64,000 nucleotides of DNA from Dimorphilus gyrociliatus (lineage: Eukaryota; Annelida; Polychaeta; Dinophilidae). Made by a program: the position numbers and the translations under genes. Below the pieces are notes generated by a model. That model was not told the DNA's origin. It ran no database searches and was given only the letters and a program-made list of their open reading frames with translations. Position 1 is the stretch's first letter; the number at the start of each line of letters is the position of its first letter. The stretch lies in contig CAJFCJ010000027.1 in NCBI GenBank assembly GCA_904063045.1, positions 374,501 to 438,500 on the forward strand. Direction: 5' to 3'. Shown one piece after another: positions 33,665 to 46,980 of this stretch.

Positions 33665-34234
33665 TTATTTTGTTTCGGCGCAATATCCGATATAAGTATT
33701 CCAGGCTAAACCAACAATGTTTATCAAGAAAATTCTGTACTTTAGAGGAACGTAGTGAAAGTTTAATATTTGAACCACCGGCCAAATTTGATAGCTGTTG
33801 ATAAGGAGAGGGCTAAAATCTCTTGTAATTTTTTCATTGATTTCCTTAAATTTTTCATTTCTCAAAGCTCCCATAACACCAATATAACCTCCTAAATAGA
33901 CTGGTAGAAAAACTAATTGATCTAATAGAGTCTTTTTTGTAGCTGCTTTGAGACATTTCTTTGGTGTTATGATAACTTTATCCAACCATCTATACCAATA
34001 GTGCATACTAGGTCCAGCTATAAATAAACCTACAAATCCAAACCGAATAGTTCTCTGTGCGTCATAGTCTTTAAAAGATTTTTTTTCTATAAAGATCTGT
34101 GCTATTAGATCACCTGCACTCATTAAAACGCAAGTATTTAAAGCTGTTTTCGTGCAACCAGAGGTTTTTTCGTAAGAAATGACTATCCTTCGTCCTGTCA
34201 GTGGAAAAAACCTTTCGAAAGCTCTTAATAGCAT
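33665..34234 (-). CDS. Mpv17/PMP22-family inner-membrane protein, single exon
   Basis: One uninterrupted 189-aa frame, starting MLLRAFERFFPLTG. Family features: ALNTCVLMSAGDLIAQ near the N-terminus, RTIRFGFVGLFIAGPSMHYW, LDQLVFLPVYLGGY, and the signature WPVVQILNFHYVPLKYR followed by NIVGLAWNTYIGY. About four membrane segments. Length fits MPV17 and its paralogues (roughly 175-205 aa). Members sit in the mitochondrial inner membrane or peroxisome and influence small-solute permeability and mtDNA maintenance; which subtype this is cannot be decided here, though MPV17L2-like is plausible. Oddity: no intron, whereas every neighbouring gene is heavily split, so it may be a retrocopy that kept an intact frame. 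Confidence 0.85.
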   Translation of the reverse strand: MLLRAFERFFPLTGRRIVISYEKTSGCTKTALNTCVLMSAGDLIAQIFIEKKSFKDYDAQRTIRFGFVGLFIAGPSMHYWYRWLDKVIITPKKCLKAATKKTLLDQLVFLPVYLGGYIGVMGALRNEKFKEINEKITRDFSPLLINSYQIWPVVQILNFHYVPLKYRIFLINIVGLAWNTYIGYCAETK

Positions 34235-36832
34235 TATTCTATAATGAGAGTATCAAAAAAATGTTCAAGTTTAATTAGGAATAATTTCACTTGTCTACCT
34301 TTTAGCAAGTTTGAAGTATTCAAGTACCTTTTAATTGTTGAATATAAGTATATGTGAAAAGACAGGAAGAGAGACATATAAACTGTATGTTTATATATAT
34401 ATATATATATATATAAAATATTTATACATCCGTTAAGAAGTCACTGTTTTTATTTTTTATCAATACTATTGGCGCCATCTAGGTTCATTTTTAGATTACT
34501 TTCACAATAAAAGTTCATTATACATGAAACCCACAAAGAAAGATACAACATTAAGTTATTTAAAAGTATTGGAATGTTTAAACTCATTTGAACGAATAAA
34601 AGACTCTTTGTTTTTGAAACTTTTGCTTTATATCTATACAAAAAAGAAAAACAAGTAAAGCCAGGTTTAGGTCATTAAAAGTTCATTCGTTAACATATGT
34701 ATTGATCAGACCTGTACTGTTTTCTCATCGTTTTCATTCTCTCTTTCTTTCTCTCTCTCTCTCTTTCTCTCTATGCATAAACAGTATATATATATACTCT
34801 CTCCTTGCTTACATTTTCCCTATCTAACTATCCCTAACCAGTTATTACTTTTTATCTCTATTTTAAGTACTTACTTTTCACTAGAAATTTTAATAATAAT
34901 CAGATAATCGATATTTATCTAACAACAAAATATGCTAGTTGAAAAGAAATCATAAAGTAAAAGAGTCTAAAGATAATAGCATATAAATAATTTGCTTTAA
35001 TATTAAATAAACAATTCTTTACACTCGTTGAAATATTGAACAAATTTCTTTTTTCTATTAATAGATAAAGTTGTACTTAATCATTCATTAAGTTGCGTAG
35101 TTCCTTCTCTTTAGGCTATATATAGTAGTATTCTTTCATTTGTCTATTATCTTTCCTTTGGTGTGTGTGTGTGTGTGTGAGTGAGTGTGTATCTCTTCCT
35201 TTTCCCCCCATCCCTCTCTCATCGCTCCCCCTTTCTGCATCTCTGTTTGTATACACTGTATACACATGTATAAATAATATAAATAAATACTTGCTCTACA
35301 CACAGTGTAGTCGTTATTTTATTTTATCTATCTAAATATTATGTTTTTTAATATCTGTTATTATTAGCATATACGTTTATAGAGTTAGTAAGAGAGAATG
35401 ACTTCTATTCGTATATTCGCAGTAGACGAGTATCTCGTAATTCCATCTGCTCTTATGTTCATGCACTCGTTACTTACCCCTCAATCTCTATCTCTATATT
35501 TAACTTTCGTTTTTACTAACTCAACATATTATATTTCATGTAAGGAATACGCCTTCAAATAGTTGAATTTTGACGAGTTGTGATTTTTACAAAGCTTTAA
35601 TTAATGATAATATTTAATTAACTAATAAAGTCTCTGAAGAAATTTGTTTGTCGTTAAGTTCTCATCGAAAAGATGAAAGAACTGAGAAAAACTCACATCA
35701 GGTTAAATAATTCCATTTCCTATTTCTTCAATTTGCTTGATAAAAATATTTACGCTTTGTTAGATTTATTAATAAAAAAACCTGCTAATTATACATAAAA
35801 TACAAATAACAAAGAATTGAAAAACAGAGAATTTGCCAGAAATAGACGATAATTTTTTGGGAGTGATACCATAATTCATATGTAAATCCTTTTGTCTCAT
35901 GTAAAGAAAAGATAATTATCATTCATCTACATCAATTAGTATAGCTTTTTAAAGTAAACCCTCCTTTAATTCTTACTAAATTTATCATACTCTAATTTTC
36001 TTTGTTCAGATTGGTTAGTATAATAGGTTTTCCTTTTTGTTAATTATCGATTTTTACTAATTTTCATCTCCTGCCACCTCTTTATTCTAGATATTTCACC
36101 TGGAAACAATAGAGTAGTGCATATTATTTCTCCAGTTCATTTTCTGATAGAATTATTGCCAATTTATTTGCAAGCAGTTTTCATGAATGAAATTGAGACA
36201 TGTATGAAGAAATGATCGCATAATAAAGCTTAATTATATTAAAACTCTAAATTCTTTTAATGAAAAAAGATAATAGATCTCTGAGAAAAGTGAAAATAAT
36301 AAATCTATTTCATATTTCTTATAGAAAGTGACAGAGAAAGCGTAAAGGGACATATTGGAATTTATTACTGTTATAAAATATATAGAATATAAATAATTCT
36401 ATTTTTCAATAAAATGATATTAAGTTTATTATAGAATAAATTAAATAATTAGGTTCTTTTCAATCTGAATACTATATGCAGTATTATTAATGTTTATACT
36501 GTTTATACATCTACGAAAACAACTCTTTTCAATCTAGCTATTCCATTGGTTTTTGTTGGAATTTTTTTTTATTCTTTGATTAGGTAAAACCTCAATAAAT
36601 ATTTAAATAAACCTAATTATGACAACAAATAGTAGTTTTATCAAGTTTTTCTTTGATTTTCTCTTCCATTCTTTCTACTTTTAATACTGTTAATGAACAA
36701 TGTAAACACTAAAACATATTCAACCTCTTTGCAATTCACATCAATAGACTAAAAATATAATTAATAAAAAGAATTAGGTTCATCATTTTTATTTAATTCA
36801 TATCATATGTAATAGAAACAATCTATTTATAG
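34235..36832. other. Intergenic region, no gene seen
   Basis: AT-rich with CT, GT and TA microsatellites (34740-34775, 35160-35190, 34392-34415). A 54-codon ATG frame at 35398-35562 on the plus strand (starts MTSIRIFAVDEYLVIPSALM) is the only notable open stretch and has no supporting features. Confidence 0.45.
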
Positions 36833-36898
36833 ACGCAGCTGGCAAAAACAGAGGATTACTGAAGAGATATACTTCATATTTCTTTAAAACATTTAAAG
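36833..36898 (+). other. Candidate mini-exon
   Basis: 66 bp between an acceptor (ctatttatag) and a donor (aaag|gtaaaa); one frame reads AAGKNRGLLKRYTSYFFKTF. No partner exons found; could be chance. Confidence 0.15.
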
Positions 36899-37591
36899 GT
36901 AAAATACGTTTTCTATCCATGATATTCGAGTTGAAGAATGCCTCTTTCTTCCTTCTATCAAAAAGAGATGGATATCAAAAGTTTACAAATATTAACTTTA
37001 GGGGAACGAGCATGTAGAATTAAATTACAGTGGAGAGTTGGCTTTCAGTATATTATCAAACAATAGAAATAGATAATTTTGAGGAAATATTTTGCATTGT
37101 TTAATTATCTAGAATAGTATCTTTTACATAAATAGTAGACCATTAATGGCACAGAGATACCTTTTTACTCTTGAAGAAAATATTGGATAAACAAACGAAT
37201 TAATGAATCAATGAACGACTCATTGATTCGTTGAACGCAGGAGTAAAGAAAATAATGAATGAAGAAATCTTTTTACAATAACTTGGAATGCCGATTTGGA
37301 AATGAAAGCCTATAACATTGTCATTCCTTCATCAGTTTTTGAATTAATATTAAACTAATTATTTAAAGAATAAACATGTTTATTCGGTTGAAAAATCATC
37401 AATATTCATTATCTGTTTTATTCATTTGTTTCAAAAGACAATATATGAAATAAAGAGAAAGAAAATTTTACTTATAGAATCAATTTGAAGCATCTCACAT
37501 AGAGGAGATTATTGAATTATTCAAAAATTAAAGAAATTGCAATAAAGCTATTTTCTTTCTTTCATCTTTCTCCCTAGATATTTTTTTTTAA

Positions 37592-40201
37592 TCAAGTTAA
37601 ACGTATTAAAACTTTTCCAATACTTTTTCTATTTGCTAAATATTCGTATGCTTCATTTGCCTTAAATATAACAAGAATATTATAGAAATAATAACTCAAA
37701 CTAGTACAACTTACATTTTCAAGTTGAAATTGATCTGTATAAACTGGCGAAATTTTACCTTCCTCCATATATTTTAAAGTAGCATCTATCGACTCTTTAA
37801 AGAGTATTGGATTTTTAAAAGCATAGCCTCCCCAATAAATTCCTTTCACCGAACAAGACTTTAGTAATAATAAATTTGCAGGAACTTTTGGAATAGTTCC
37901 ACCAGCGTAACCTATGGTAACTAAGATTCCCTCAAAAGCTAAGCTAATAGAAGAAGAAAAAAACGAGTTATATTAACATGATAGCATAACGATTTGAAGA
38001 AAATTGTAAATTGTTTATTTTACCTTTTCAAGCAGTCGATAAATATATCGCCTCCTACCGAGTCGAGAGCGATATCAACACCTTTTCCTTCCGTAAGTTC
38101 CTTTACCTTGTCTCTGGTCGATAATGATTAAAAGTGTAAATGATTGATTGAAATTAATTCTTCCATTTGTTTTATTGAATTTTTTTCAGATTAATCTTTC
38201 TCTTTTTTCTTTAACAAACCTAATATTTTCATTTGTATAATTAACAACGTGTTTAGCACCCTTTTCTAGGACAATTTTTGCTTTAGCATCCGAACCAACA
38301 GCTCCTATAACCTGTTTTAATATACAGTATGTTAACATATATTTGTCTGATATTTTTATTGGTATTTGGGATAGAATAAAATAATAAGAGAATGCTCATA
38401 CGTTACATCCAAAGATATTAGCCGCTAAATCAACCAATGCTAAACCTACAGCACCTGCAGCAGCGCTAACAAACACAGTTTGTCTGTCATGAGGAGATAG
38501 AATATAATCAGATTTTTACATGTTATACGAGATTATTTACCCTTCTTGAATATTTGCCGTTCTCTTTAGAGCCAACCACGCTGTTCCATAGGATGTAAGC
38601 GAAGCTGCTCCATATTGCAGAGGAACACTTTTCGGAATTTTGAAGATTGTCTAAGAATAAAAAGTCGAAATTATTATATATGTTTTTATTTTATTTTCTA
38701 AAATAAGTAGTAAATCTTATAGTATTATACTTAACTCCTTTTGGCACACAGGCTTCTTCGGCGAGAGCGCACGGTTTAAGAGATATAGCTGCTACATGAT
38801 CTCCTACTTCAAAGTCCTCTTCACCTTTTGATACCTGAGTAATCTTTCCGCTAAATTCTGCCCCTAAAATACAATTGCAAGAGATATAAGATAAAAAATT
38901 TTTCAATACAAGAATACAATTAAAGACTAATTAAAAAATGAAAGGTAAAAGAAAAAAGAAAGATCTTCAATACCAGGAACAAAGGGCAATCGAGGTTTTT
39001 CCTGGTACTTTCCTTGAATTTGTAAAACATCACCAAAATTTACTGCAGCATAATGCACTCCGATTCTCACCTTTGAATGACAGAGATGCAATATGAAATA
39101 AAAATTAATACATATCTATATATATATATATATAAAATTTAGAACAAACACAAAATTAGATACGATATTTGATTTGATTGTTTCTTTGTCTAGCGTTTTT
39201 CATTTCTTTCAAAAAGAACAAAAAAATTATTCATGCAATACTCTTTCTAGCTTTCTTTTAGCTTGTTGTATGCTATTTATAGATAAGAAAACATACAGAG
39301 TCGTTAAAATGGATGTATGTCAAGATATATTGATTTACTTTTATTCCCATCTTTCTCGATAAAAAGAGAATCTACATCATAGAAAAAAAAACATAATAGA
39401 AGAGATGAGGAAGAAGAACAACAAGGATATTTTAACATTCTTTTAGGGGCGTAGTATTTATGAAACTATGTTTATTGTTTATTGTAATGTTGAGTTAGAC
39501 TAATTTTCAAATTTTTGCCTATCTTCTGAATACTTTCTGCTAAGATGCTTTTAAAGTAATCTTTGTCTTTCCTTTCATCTTGCCATGTCTTTAAAATTGT
39601 TCATTTTTGAGTTTTATGTAAATATTTACATATACAATATACATATAATAGAATAAATACAGTATATAAATTTATAGTCTATATACTTTATTATAATCCC
39701 ATGAACACTTCAAATGTGAGAGATATTTAAATATGTGTCAATTTAATCCACTCTCCAGTCTTCTATTAAACTAACAGCAATCTATATTTATTTCCTAGAT
39801 TGCTAAATTATTGAAGAATCTTAGAAACTTAATTAGTTACAGTATAAGACAACTCAATAAGGAAACTAATAGCTGAGGGATTACATAGCGATTTTGATTA
39901 GAAAAATGTGCTAGCATATGCTTTCTTTCTTAAGAGGAGGCTAGCCGTTTAAAAAGGAAAGATAAAAAAAATATGAAAATGCCTTTATTTAATCTTCAGT
40001 TACACTTTACCTTTAACTTATTTATCTGATTTTATAAAGAAAATCAATCAATAAATAAAAATATAAACAGAAAGTACAACCTCATGTTCCTCCATTGATG
40101 GTCTTGGTAAGGTCTTTATTTTTAAAGGTTTTCCTAATTCTTCGCAAACGGCGGCTTTTATTCCATCATTTCTCGAATTGGAACAAGTTGTTTGGCTAAG
40201 T
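37592..40201 (-). CDS. Quinone oxidoreductase-like medium-chain dehydrogenase (5' end unresolved)
   Basis: Nine exons on the minus strand: 40081-40201, 38974-39070, 38736-38863, 38541-38650, 38402-38483, 38220-38311, 38024-38113, 37715-37943, 37592-37660; 338 codons found, phases consistent. GroES-like N-terminal part (GIKAAVCEELGKPL; VRIGVHYAAVNFGDVLQIQG; PFVPGAEFSGKI), NAD(P)-binding part (VFVSAAAGAVGLALVDLAA, VIGAVGSDAKAKI, VDIALDSVGGDIF, GILVTIGYAGGTIPKVPANL) and the C-terminal GKVLIRLT. No zinc ligands, as in the QOR/zeta-crystallin branch, which reduces quinones with NADPH; closest in style to QOR-like protein 2. The first coding exon is missing: exon 2 begins with one base completing a codon after ctacag, and upstream frames stop. 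A mitochondrial presequence exon may lie further up. Confidence 0.82.
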
Positions 40202-43200
40202 CTGTAGGTCGTAAATTAGATAACAAAAAAAGTTGAAAAATATAAACGACATCGAAAATATATGCTATATATAATTAAAACAGTTTTACTCTATATAAAC
40301 GTTGTTTTTATAGTAAACAAGCAAATATAAAATTCTATAATCATCAGCAGTTACACAATTGTATTGTATGCCTAGTGCATTTATAGTATAGAGTATATTC
40401 TATAGATTTTATTCTACTTTTAAAATTGACGAGCTAATTAAAAAAATGGTAAAAATAAGAAAATTCAACAGCTGAGTTAAAAGAGGAAAGGAAATACTCT
40501 ATTAATCAAGTGAAAAATTATTTTAAGCTTCGGAAGAAAGGAGCTTTTTACTTCCTTTTGCTTCTTGTTTTTCGAATTATCCCATATCATGAAAAAGGTA
40601 TATACATCATATGTACTGTATATAAATATAAAGTATATATATTATATATATAAAGCTTTTCTTCTAATACGTTTCTCCTACTCTTTAGGTATTGCTGGTT
40701 ATCGTATTAAAAATTAAAAGTGATTTTAATAAGCCAAAACTGTATTTCTGGGCATTAATGATATAGTATGTATATGTATTGTTAAGCAGCAAAGTTGTAT
40801 TTTTCTTACCGCTGTTAATACAGTTTTTAGCTTTTGAGAAGTAGGAAATAATTCATCAGAATCACGCTATGTGTTACTTTTTAAGTCACGAAAAAAAACA
40901 TCGTTTCTATAATCATGACAGCACGTTGACGTGATTGAACATTAGCGAAATGGTAAGGGATAGTCAGAGATTTTGTGATAATTATTGTTTTAGATTGAAT
41001 TTTTCTTTAATAATATTAAAAGAGCAACGACGAGATGAAAAGAGAAAATTCCTTTATAGAATTCGATAATAAACACCAATTCATTATGCTAAGGAAGAAT
41101 AGAGTAAATAACAGATATTTTGTATTCAAAAGACTATTCTAATGTAATAATATTTACAAAAGAAGAAGTTAAAACTGTCGGAACAGATTTATAGCCATGA
41201 AGCGAAGTTAATGTAACTAATCATAATGTCTAACAATAAGAATAACAGTAGTAACTACAAATAAGGAGGAAAAATTAGATAGTTGAAAAGTATAGATTAA
41301 GAAGAACAAATAAGACATATATATATATATATATATAAATAACAAAAAAATAACGAAGTAGAAATATGGACAATTACGATATTTGAAACAAAATTATTTT
41401 GTAAGCTAGTTAAGCAAACCGGTTTTTTTTTTTTGTTTTCTTTCTCTTTTATTATTGTTATATAAAAAAAATCTTTTTTGTTGTCTCTAAGCGTTTCTCT
41501 TTCGAGTGTAACAGCGAGAGAAAGAATGAAATAACGAAATGTTATTAGATCTTAACGATGACAAGAATTAGCGAAGAAATTTTAAGGCAGAGGGAAAAAG
41601 CATTTCTAAAAGCCTCCTATAAACATTTATATATTAATATATATATATATATATAGAGCATATATGCATGTATAACAGAATATTTTTAGACTTAGCGGTT
41701 TGTGAGGTTTTTAATCTACAGAGAGACTTTGTTTCCTAGATGTTTTACAGTATAAATACTCAACAATTTCTATATTCTCTAAACCACAAGGTATAGAAAA
41801 TGGAAAAGAAACAATTTTAATATATAATGATATACTTATAGTGTATATTATATATATATGTTGACTTTACAATTAACATGGGACATCTTTAGTCAATAGA
41901 TTATTTCATAATAATTAAATATCTACAATATTATCGGCTGCGCTTACAGATAAATATAGAATTGCTTGAATATTCTATATATTCTACTTAAACGATATTT
42001 AACGTTTATTGTAAATATTGAATTTGTACAGTTTTCTTTGAAGTCTCTAGCGATTTCTGCTGAAATAAATAAATAAATATTCGTACTTTACGTAGTTCCT
42101 CAACATTCTCTCTGGAGGGAAAGAGCTTTGTAAAAATTTCTTGATTCTTCCATTAAGTTGAGACATTCTAGGAAATGATGGAAAGTTCTCTTTATTCCTG
42201 CTAATTTGACTTTTACAATACTAGTCTTAATTCTAAATCTGAAAAATATTTGATCAACACGAGTTAGTGTATTAAAATAGGACTTTAAACAACATAATAC
42301 TTCAAGGCCTACATTTTAATACTAATTTCATATTGAAAAGAGAACGATAACAATTAGCTGCTACGCCCTAGTAAAAATTTTACCTTGACAAGAAAGTAGA
42401 AGTAACATATCTTGATGATTTTCTTTTTAAGGTAATAATTTTTTTTTATTAAAGCAAATTCATAAAGCTTCTAAAGAGATACACAGGTTTCCAGACTGAA
42501 AGTGTTCAACTTACTGTTAAGCAAAGAGCAAAAGAACAAGATAGACATTGATATCGACTTGAAAAATGTTACTTCATTGCAATACAAACTGCTTACTTCC
42601 TTTATAAAAATCTTTTCTTTTACTTGCTTTCCCATTCGTCTTCCAATGGGAAAAACAGCACGAAATGCCTCATAATGTCTTTCTTTGTTTTTACTTTTCC
42701 AAGTAATAACAACTAGGAGAAAAAGAGATATAGAATCCGTTTCCCCTAATATTAATATACTAGTAAGATGCTAGTATCTTACCATAGAATTTTTATTAGC
42801 ATTTTTACAGTTTTATAAACCACGGTGGGCAAGAGTGACAATTTTGTCGAGAAAGAAGAGACTCCAGGGTCGCGTATACTATTTAAATACAATACTTATG
42901 TTATATAATTACATAATTAAGATGTATTTGTCTATTTATCATTATGTTTGGAGGCAACATCTGTTTTTATATAAAAAAAGAGCACCTAAGTATGTATAAA
43001 TTATGTACAGTAAAGTAATATTATTGCTGTAACAAGTATGTTGTTAGAATATTAACTGTTTTGATATACAAGAGTATTTACTCTTTCATAAATGCTAATA
43101 GTTTGACTAGCCCTAAATTGCTTTTAATTATTGTTTTACAAGCTTTTAGCTGATAGACATAAACACTCCTAAATATTTCTTTAATCTATAAGTTTAAAAG

Positions 43201-43642
43201 AAAACTTTTAGGAGAGGATATTTCATAAGATATTTACAGGATATGCTTGATATATCATTTACAGATCATTTTCTCCTAGATACAGTTTATACTACTGTAC
43301 TATTATTTTGAGTCTGTTGTTAACGCCCTTGAATACCTATTTAATTATCTCTAATTAATTGTTAAAAAACTCATTCAACTTAGGTTTAGCCTTGGATAAT
43401 CATAAAGTTATTATTATTATTAGTAATTAATTTCTATATTTTATATACAAATTTAAGACACGAAAATCTGGTGTAAATGATGACTGTTGTTTTTGCACCT
43501 AACTAACACGTTTTCATTCAAATAAACGCTTCTTTTGTTAGTTAATTAACATATAACATGGTTTCAACATATAAATTTAATAGATATATAGAGTTTTTCC
43601 TCATTTGTCTAACCTAACTAATCCATATTTAAATAGCTTATA

Positions 43643-43680
<38 letters not shown>

Positions 43681-43802
43681 TATATTTATACCGTATCTGA
43701 TTTGTATATTGCTAGAATATTTTGGTTTTATTCTCCTTCTTATTATTTTTTAATAGAACAAAGCGAAATAAAAATAGCAAAGAGTAAAAGTACATGTTTT
43801 GT
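40202..43802. other. Upstream region of the oxidoreductase gene; no other gene established
   Basis: Should contain the missing first exon(s). A strong minus-strand donor (aacagcg|gtaag, near 40811) is a candidate 5' UTR exon edge; upstream in-frame stops argue it is noncoding. A GC-richer island at 42811-42880 is open on both strands after an acceptor tttttacag at 42810 and is not interpretable. (TA)n at 41315-41335, 41636-41655 and 43646-43677. Confidence 0.4.
43646..43677. repeat. TA microsatellite
   Basis: Pure (AT)n tract followed by acagtatat. Confidence 0.9.
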
Positions 43803-45492
43803 TCACATAAGACTTTCCATGGTTTCCCATGAATAAATATATTTGTCACCTTTATATCTCGCAACGAGAACTTGCCTTTTCTTTGTTTTTCTTCGTTTCA
43901 ATGAGAAATCTTGGCTCTTATTTAGGAAATCAGTCCTTTTTAAGCACGAAATATTTGAACATATATTATTTTTGAACATTTTAAGTATTGTTCGTCGAAA
44001 GACGGCGTTTACAGAAATATAGAGAATGAAGCTGCAGCTGTAGTTGATTGTTGTTAAAAAGTTTAAGAAAGCAGTTGTTAAATGATATCCATCCGCCGGT
44101 CCTGATATTTCTAGATAGAAATTGAATATTTCAGAGGGTGAAATTAGTGTAACGTTCATTATTATTAATATGATGAAAGTCACAGTAAGAATAACCGAGT
44201 TATCTTTTTGTTGCGTTTGCACATATCTTGAGGAGATTCTTGCGGCCTGCTTCCTAAATGCCATACTTTTCCTAACGGCTTTAATCAATTGTATGTTGAA
44301 AAATGCCAAAAGACCAATAGGTATAAAGAATCCGAAAATTGTCCATAAATAAATGAAAGGCAAACGAAAATTATGCTTTAATATAAAATCTCCTGCTTTA
44401 ACGTCTATTTCTTCCACGAGAACTTGATTTTTACAAACAATCTACAAGATTGAGCATAAAAGAAAATAAACGCATTGATTGATTCAACTCCTTTAAGAAT
44501 GCATTTGTTCCCCAAAGAGAAGTAAGATGATAGTTTGTCAAGCTAAGTAATATTGAACAATGGAGCAATTAAAAACTTTGAATGATAACATAATATTACT
44601 CAAGCATGATTAATCTATTCATTAATTTCTGACTAATAAGACATCATTTATGGAAATAAAACTTGTAAAAATAAATAGTTTCAAGAGTTGAAATAATTTA
44701 AAAGAAAGTACTTTTTTTCTTATTGAATTACACTTAAAACATGAATTTCTAGTGAATTTCAATGTAAAAATCTTTAAAAGTCTTTTTATTGAGTTATTCA
44801 AGTTAAAAAAGAGGAAAATCAATGAATATACTTTTGAATAAAGAATCTTGAACATTTTGTTCATATTAATTTTTGAATGAAAGTGACGAGAAATGGTTTT
44901 TAGATAAACATTTATCAATGCATTTTTTTTCATTTAGCACCTTTTTTTCATCCCTGACTGAATAAGTTACTGGAATTAGAAATATTGACCAAATAATTGG
45001 TATGCAAATCATTTGCAATTTAATTGAAATTCTAGACAATAGAAAGGAAGCTCTTAAGGGATGGCAAATTGCCAAATACCTTGTTCCTGCCACTACAACC
45101 GTTAGCCATGTTGAACTTTTTAGCCAAACTTCGTTGTAGTAAGGACCCAAGTAAGTTGACCAATAGAAGTAAAAATTTTTACTATGAAATGGATATTTTG
45201 GACCTTCCCATCTGAAAGCGGGTAGCGTACCTGCGCAGAATAACATATCGGCTATTGCTAAGCCGATTAATCCACAAATAGCTCTTCTCTCTAAACTTTC
45301 ACTCTGTGTCAATTTTAGACGTTTGGCAAGCATAAAGAGATTAAGACAATTTCCTAAAATACCAATCATTCCTGTTATTGGAATAACGTATGAATAGAGA
45401 ATTTCACCAGCAATTTGAGATTTAGTAGTTGTAACATTGAAGAGCGATGGAAAGGAAAAGTTAGTTTCAATTGTTGTATTACAGATTATCAT
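43803..45492 (-). CDS. Rhodopsin-like GPCR, FMRFamide-receptor-like
   Basis: Two exons on the minus strand: 44941-45492 and 43803-44441; 1191 nt, 396 aa, phase-0 intron. N-terminal region has several N-glycosylation sequons (NTT, NFS, NVT). TM1 has GILGNCLNLFMLAKRL, TM2 GLIGLAIADMLFCAG, TM3 ends VVAGTRYLAICHPLRA, TM5 LWTIFGFFIPIGLLAFFNIQ, TM7 INYSCSFILYISVNAVFRR. The DRY motif is TRY and NPxxY is CSFILY, a TM7 form also seen in FMRFamide-type receptors, in which Asn-Phe or Ser-Phe replaces Asn-Pro. The CWxP motif in TM6 is absent. Long basic C-tail (RRKTKKRQVLVARYKGDK). Predicted plasma-membrane neuropeptide receptor; ligand unknown. Confidence 0.82.
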
Positions 45493-46657
45493 TTCAAGAT
45501 ATTTTTAGCTTATTTTCCTTTTTTTCTTTTGCAATGAACGCTAAACTACAAGGTATTCTGCTTCTATAAAAAATCTTCACTTAATTTTCTCAGTTTCCTC
45601 TATCAATTTTCTCTTTGCGAATGACTTGAAAAGGAAAAAAGAATTTTAGAATTTATTAATATTCATTAACAATATAAAATATCGTATATTTATATTAATA
45701 ACGATTATTTTCTGCTTGACAATTGAAAATTAATGTTAAAAAATTGTCAAGTAAAAAGCTAATTTTATCTCTTCAGGCTCTCAGTTGCGGAAAAGAAAAT
45801 TTCCTTTTAAATAGTACTTCCTATCCCACTCGCAAAACCAGCAGAAGCCTATACAACTAAACAATCTACTGATGGTTTTTCTTTAGCCAAATAGCTCTTA
45901 GTCTTTTCTCCAGCATGGACAAAAAACATGTAGATTTATCCATTTATTAAAGCTGATTTACTGATAATACTACTTAAACTAGCATTTATGCTTCCTACAA
46001 TGATTCAGAATAGCCTTAATAAAGAATTAATAATCAACAATGTACTAAAATCAAGGTATTTCTAATGGAATAATGTTTCGAAATGTATATTTATAATAAA
46101 ATAATAAATAGTAATTCTTGATAAATTATGTTGTTAATAGAAATATCATTAATAATTAAAGACGACTTTTCTTGGAAAGCAAAAAGAAACCAGCGCCATA
46201 GCTTTGTTTGTATAAGAAATATAGGGATATTAATGTTTGAATAGAATAACAATGTCTAATCTATTCATTATATATAACTCTTGTTCTACTTAATATAAAT
46301 TGCCATTATTTAATATACTACATATTCTTTTGAATAAAAATTGAATAATAACGTTCTGTTTAAAAATATTCCTCTAACAGTCTATCAAAATTTAATTGAG
46401 TTCATTTATATAAATTTAATATATCTAATTATATTCGGTCAACCTACTTTCTAATAAATTAATAACATGTTTAATGCATTTTTATTTTCTACCTTTCATA
46501 TTCTTTTATAAATTATACGCGTCTTTCGGTTTGTTATTCCATTGGTTTTGTTTTGCAATTCAATACATATTTTGTGCATTCAAGTTAAAATTGCTATAAG
46601 TTTGCAGCTGTATTATATCTATTTAATGTTTCATTTTTTATACTCTCTTGTTTATAG
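45493..46657. other. Intergenic AT-rich DNA
   Basis: Upstream of the GPCR on the minus strand. A less AT-rich patch near 45780-45900 shows no consistent frame. Nothing else seen. Confidence 0.5.
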
Positions 46658-46813
46658 CTTGACAAACTTGTAGAGAAGATCTGCACAAACATTTATCCTA
46701 CAGCTGGCACAGAATGTCTTCTATACGTTTTATCTTTCATGATCTTCATAACTCTGCTTCTATTGCTAATAGTGAAAGAATCTAGAATAGTATTTGTACT
46801 AGAGTTAGTTTAG
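46658..46813 (+). other. Candidate 3' exon encoding a membrane segment
   Basis: After an acceptor (tctcttgtttatag) a frame of 51 codons reads LDKLVEKICTNIYPTAGTEC then LLYVLSFMIFITLLLLLIVK, ending at TAG 46811-46813. It would be the C-terminal transmembrane end of a small protein. No upstream exon was found, and hydrophobic frames arise easily in AT-rich DNA. Confidence 0.2.
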
Positions 46814-46980
46814 ATTTGCGACGTCTTTAATGCCTATCCAAATAAATAATCAAAACGATATATACCTCTTAAACTTGCAGTGAACAATTTAGAGTAACGT
46901 TTCTAGTTGAATATCTCAGAGAACAATGAGGAAATATCATTCACTAGACGGCGCATAGAGTCACTTATTCGATTCTACAA

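Noticed and set aside
42811-42880. GC-richer island after a good acceptor with a 60-codon plus-strand frame
   Set aside because: The minus strand is equally open and protein-like in two frames, so no strand or gene can be supported.
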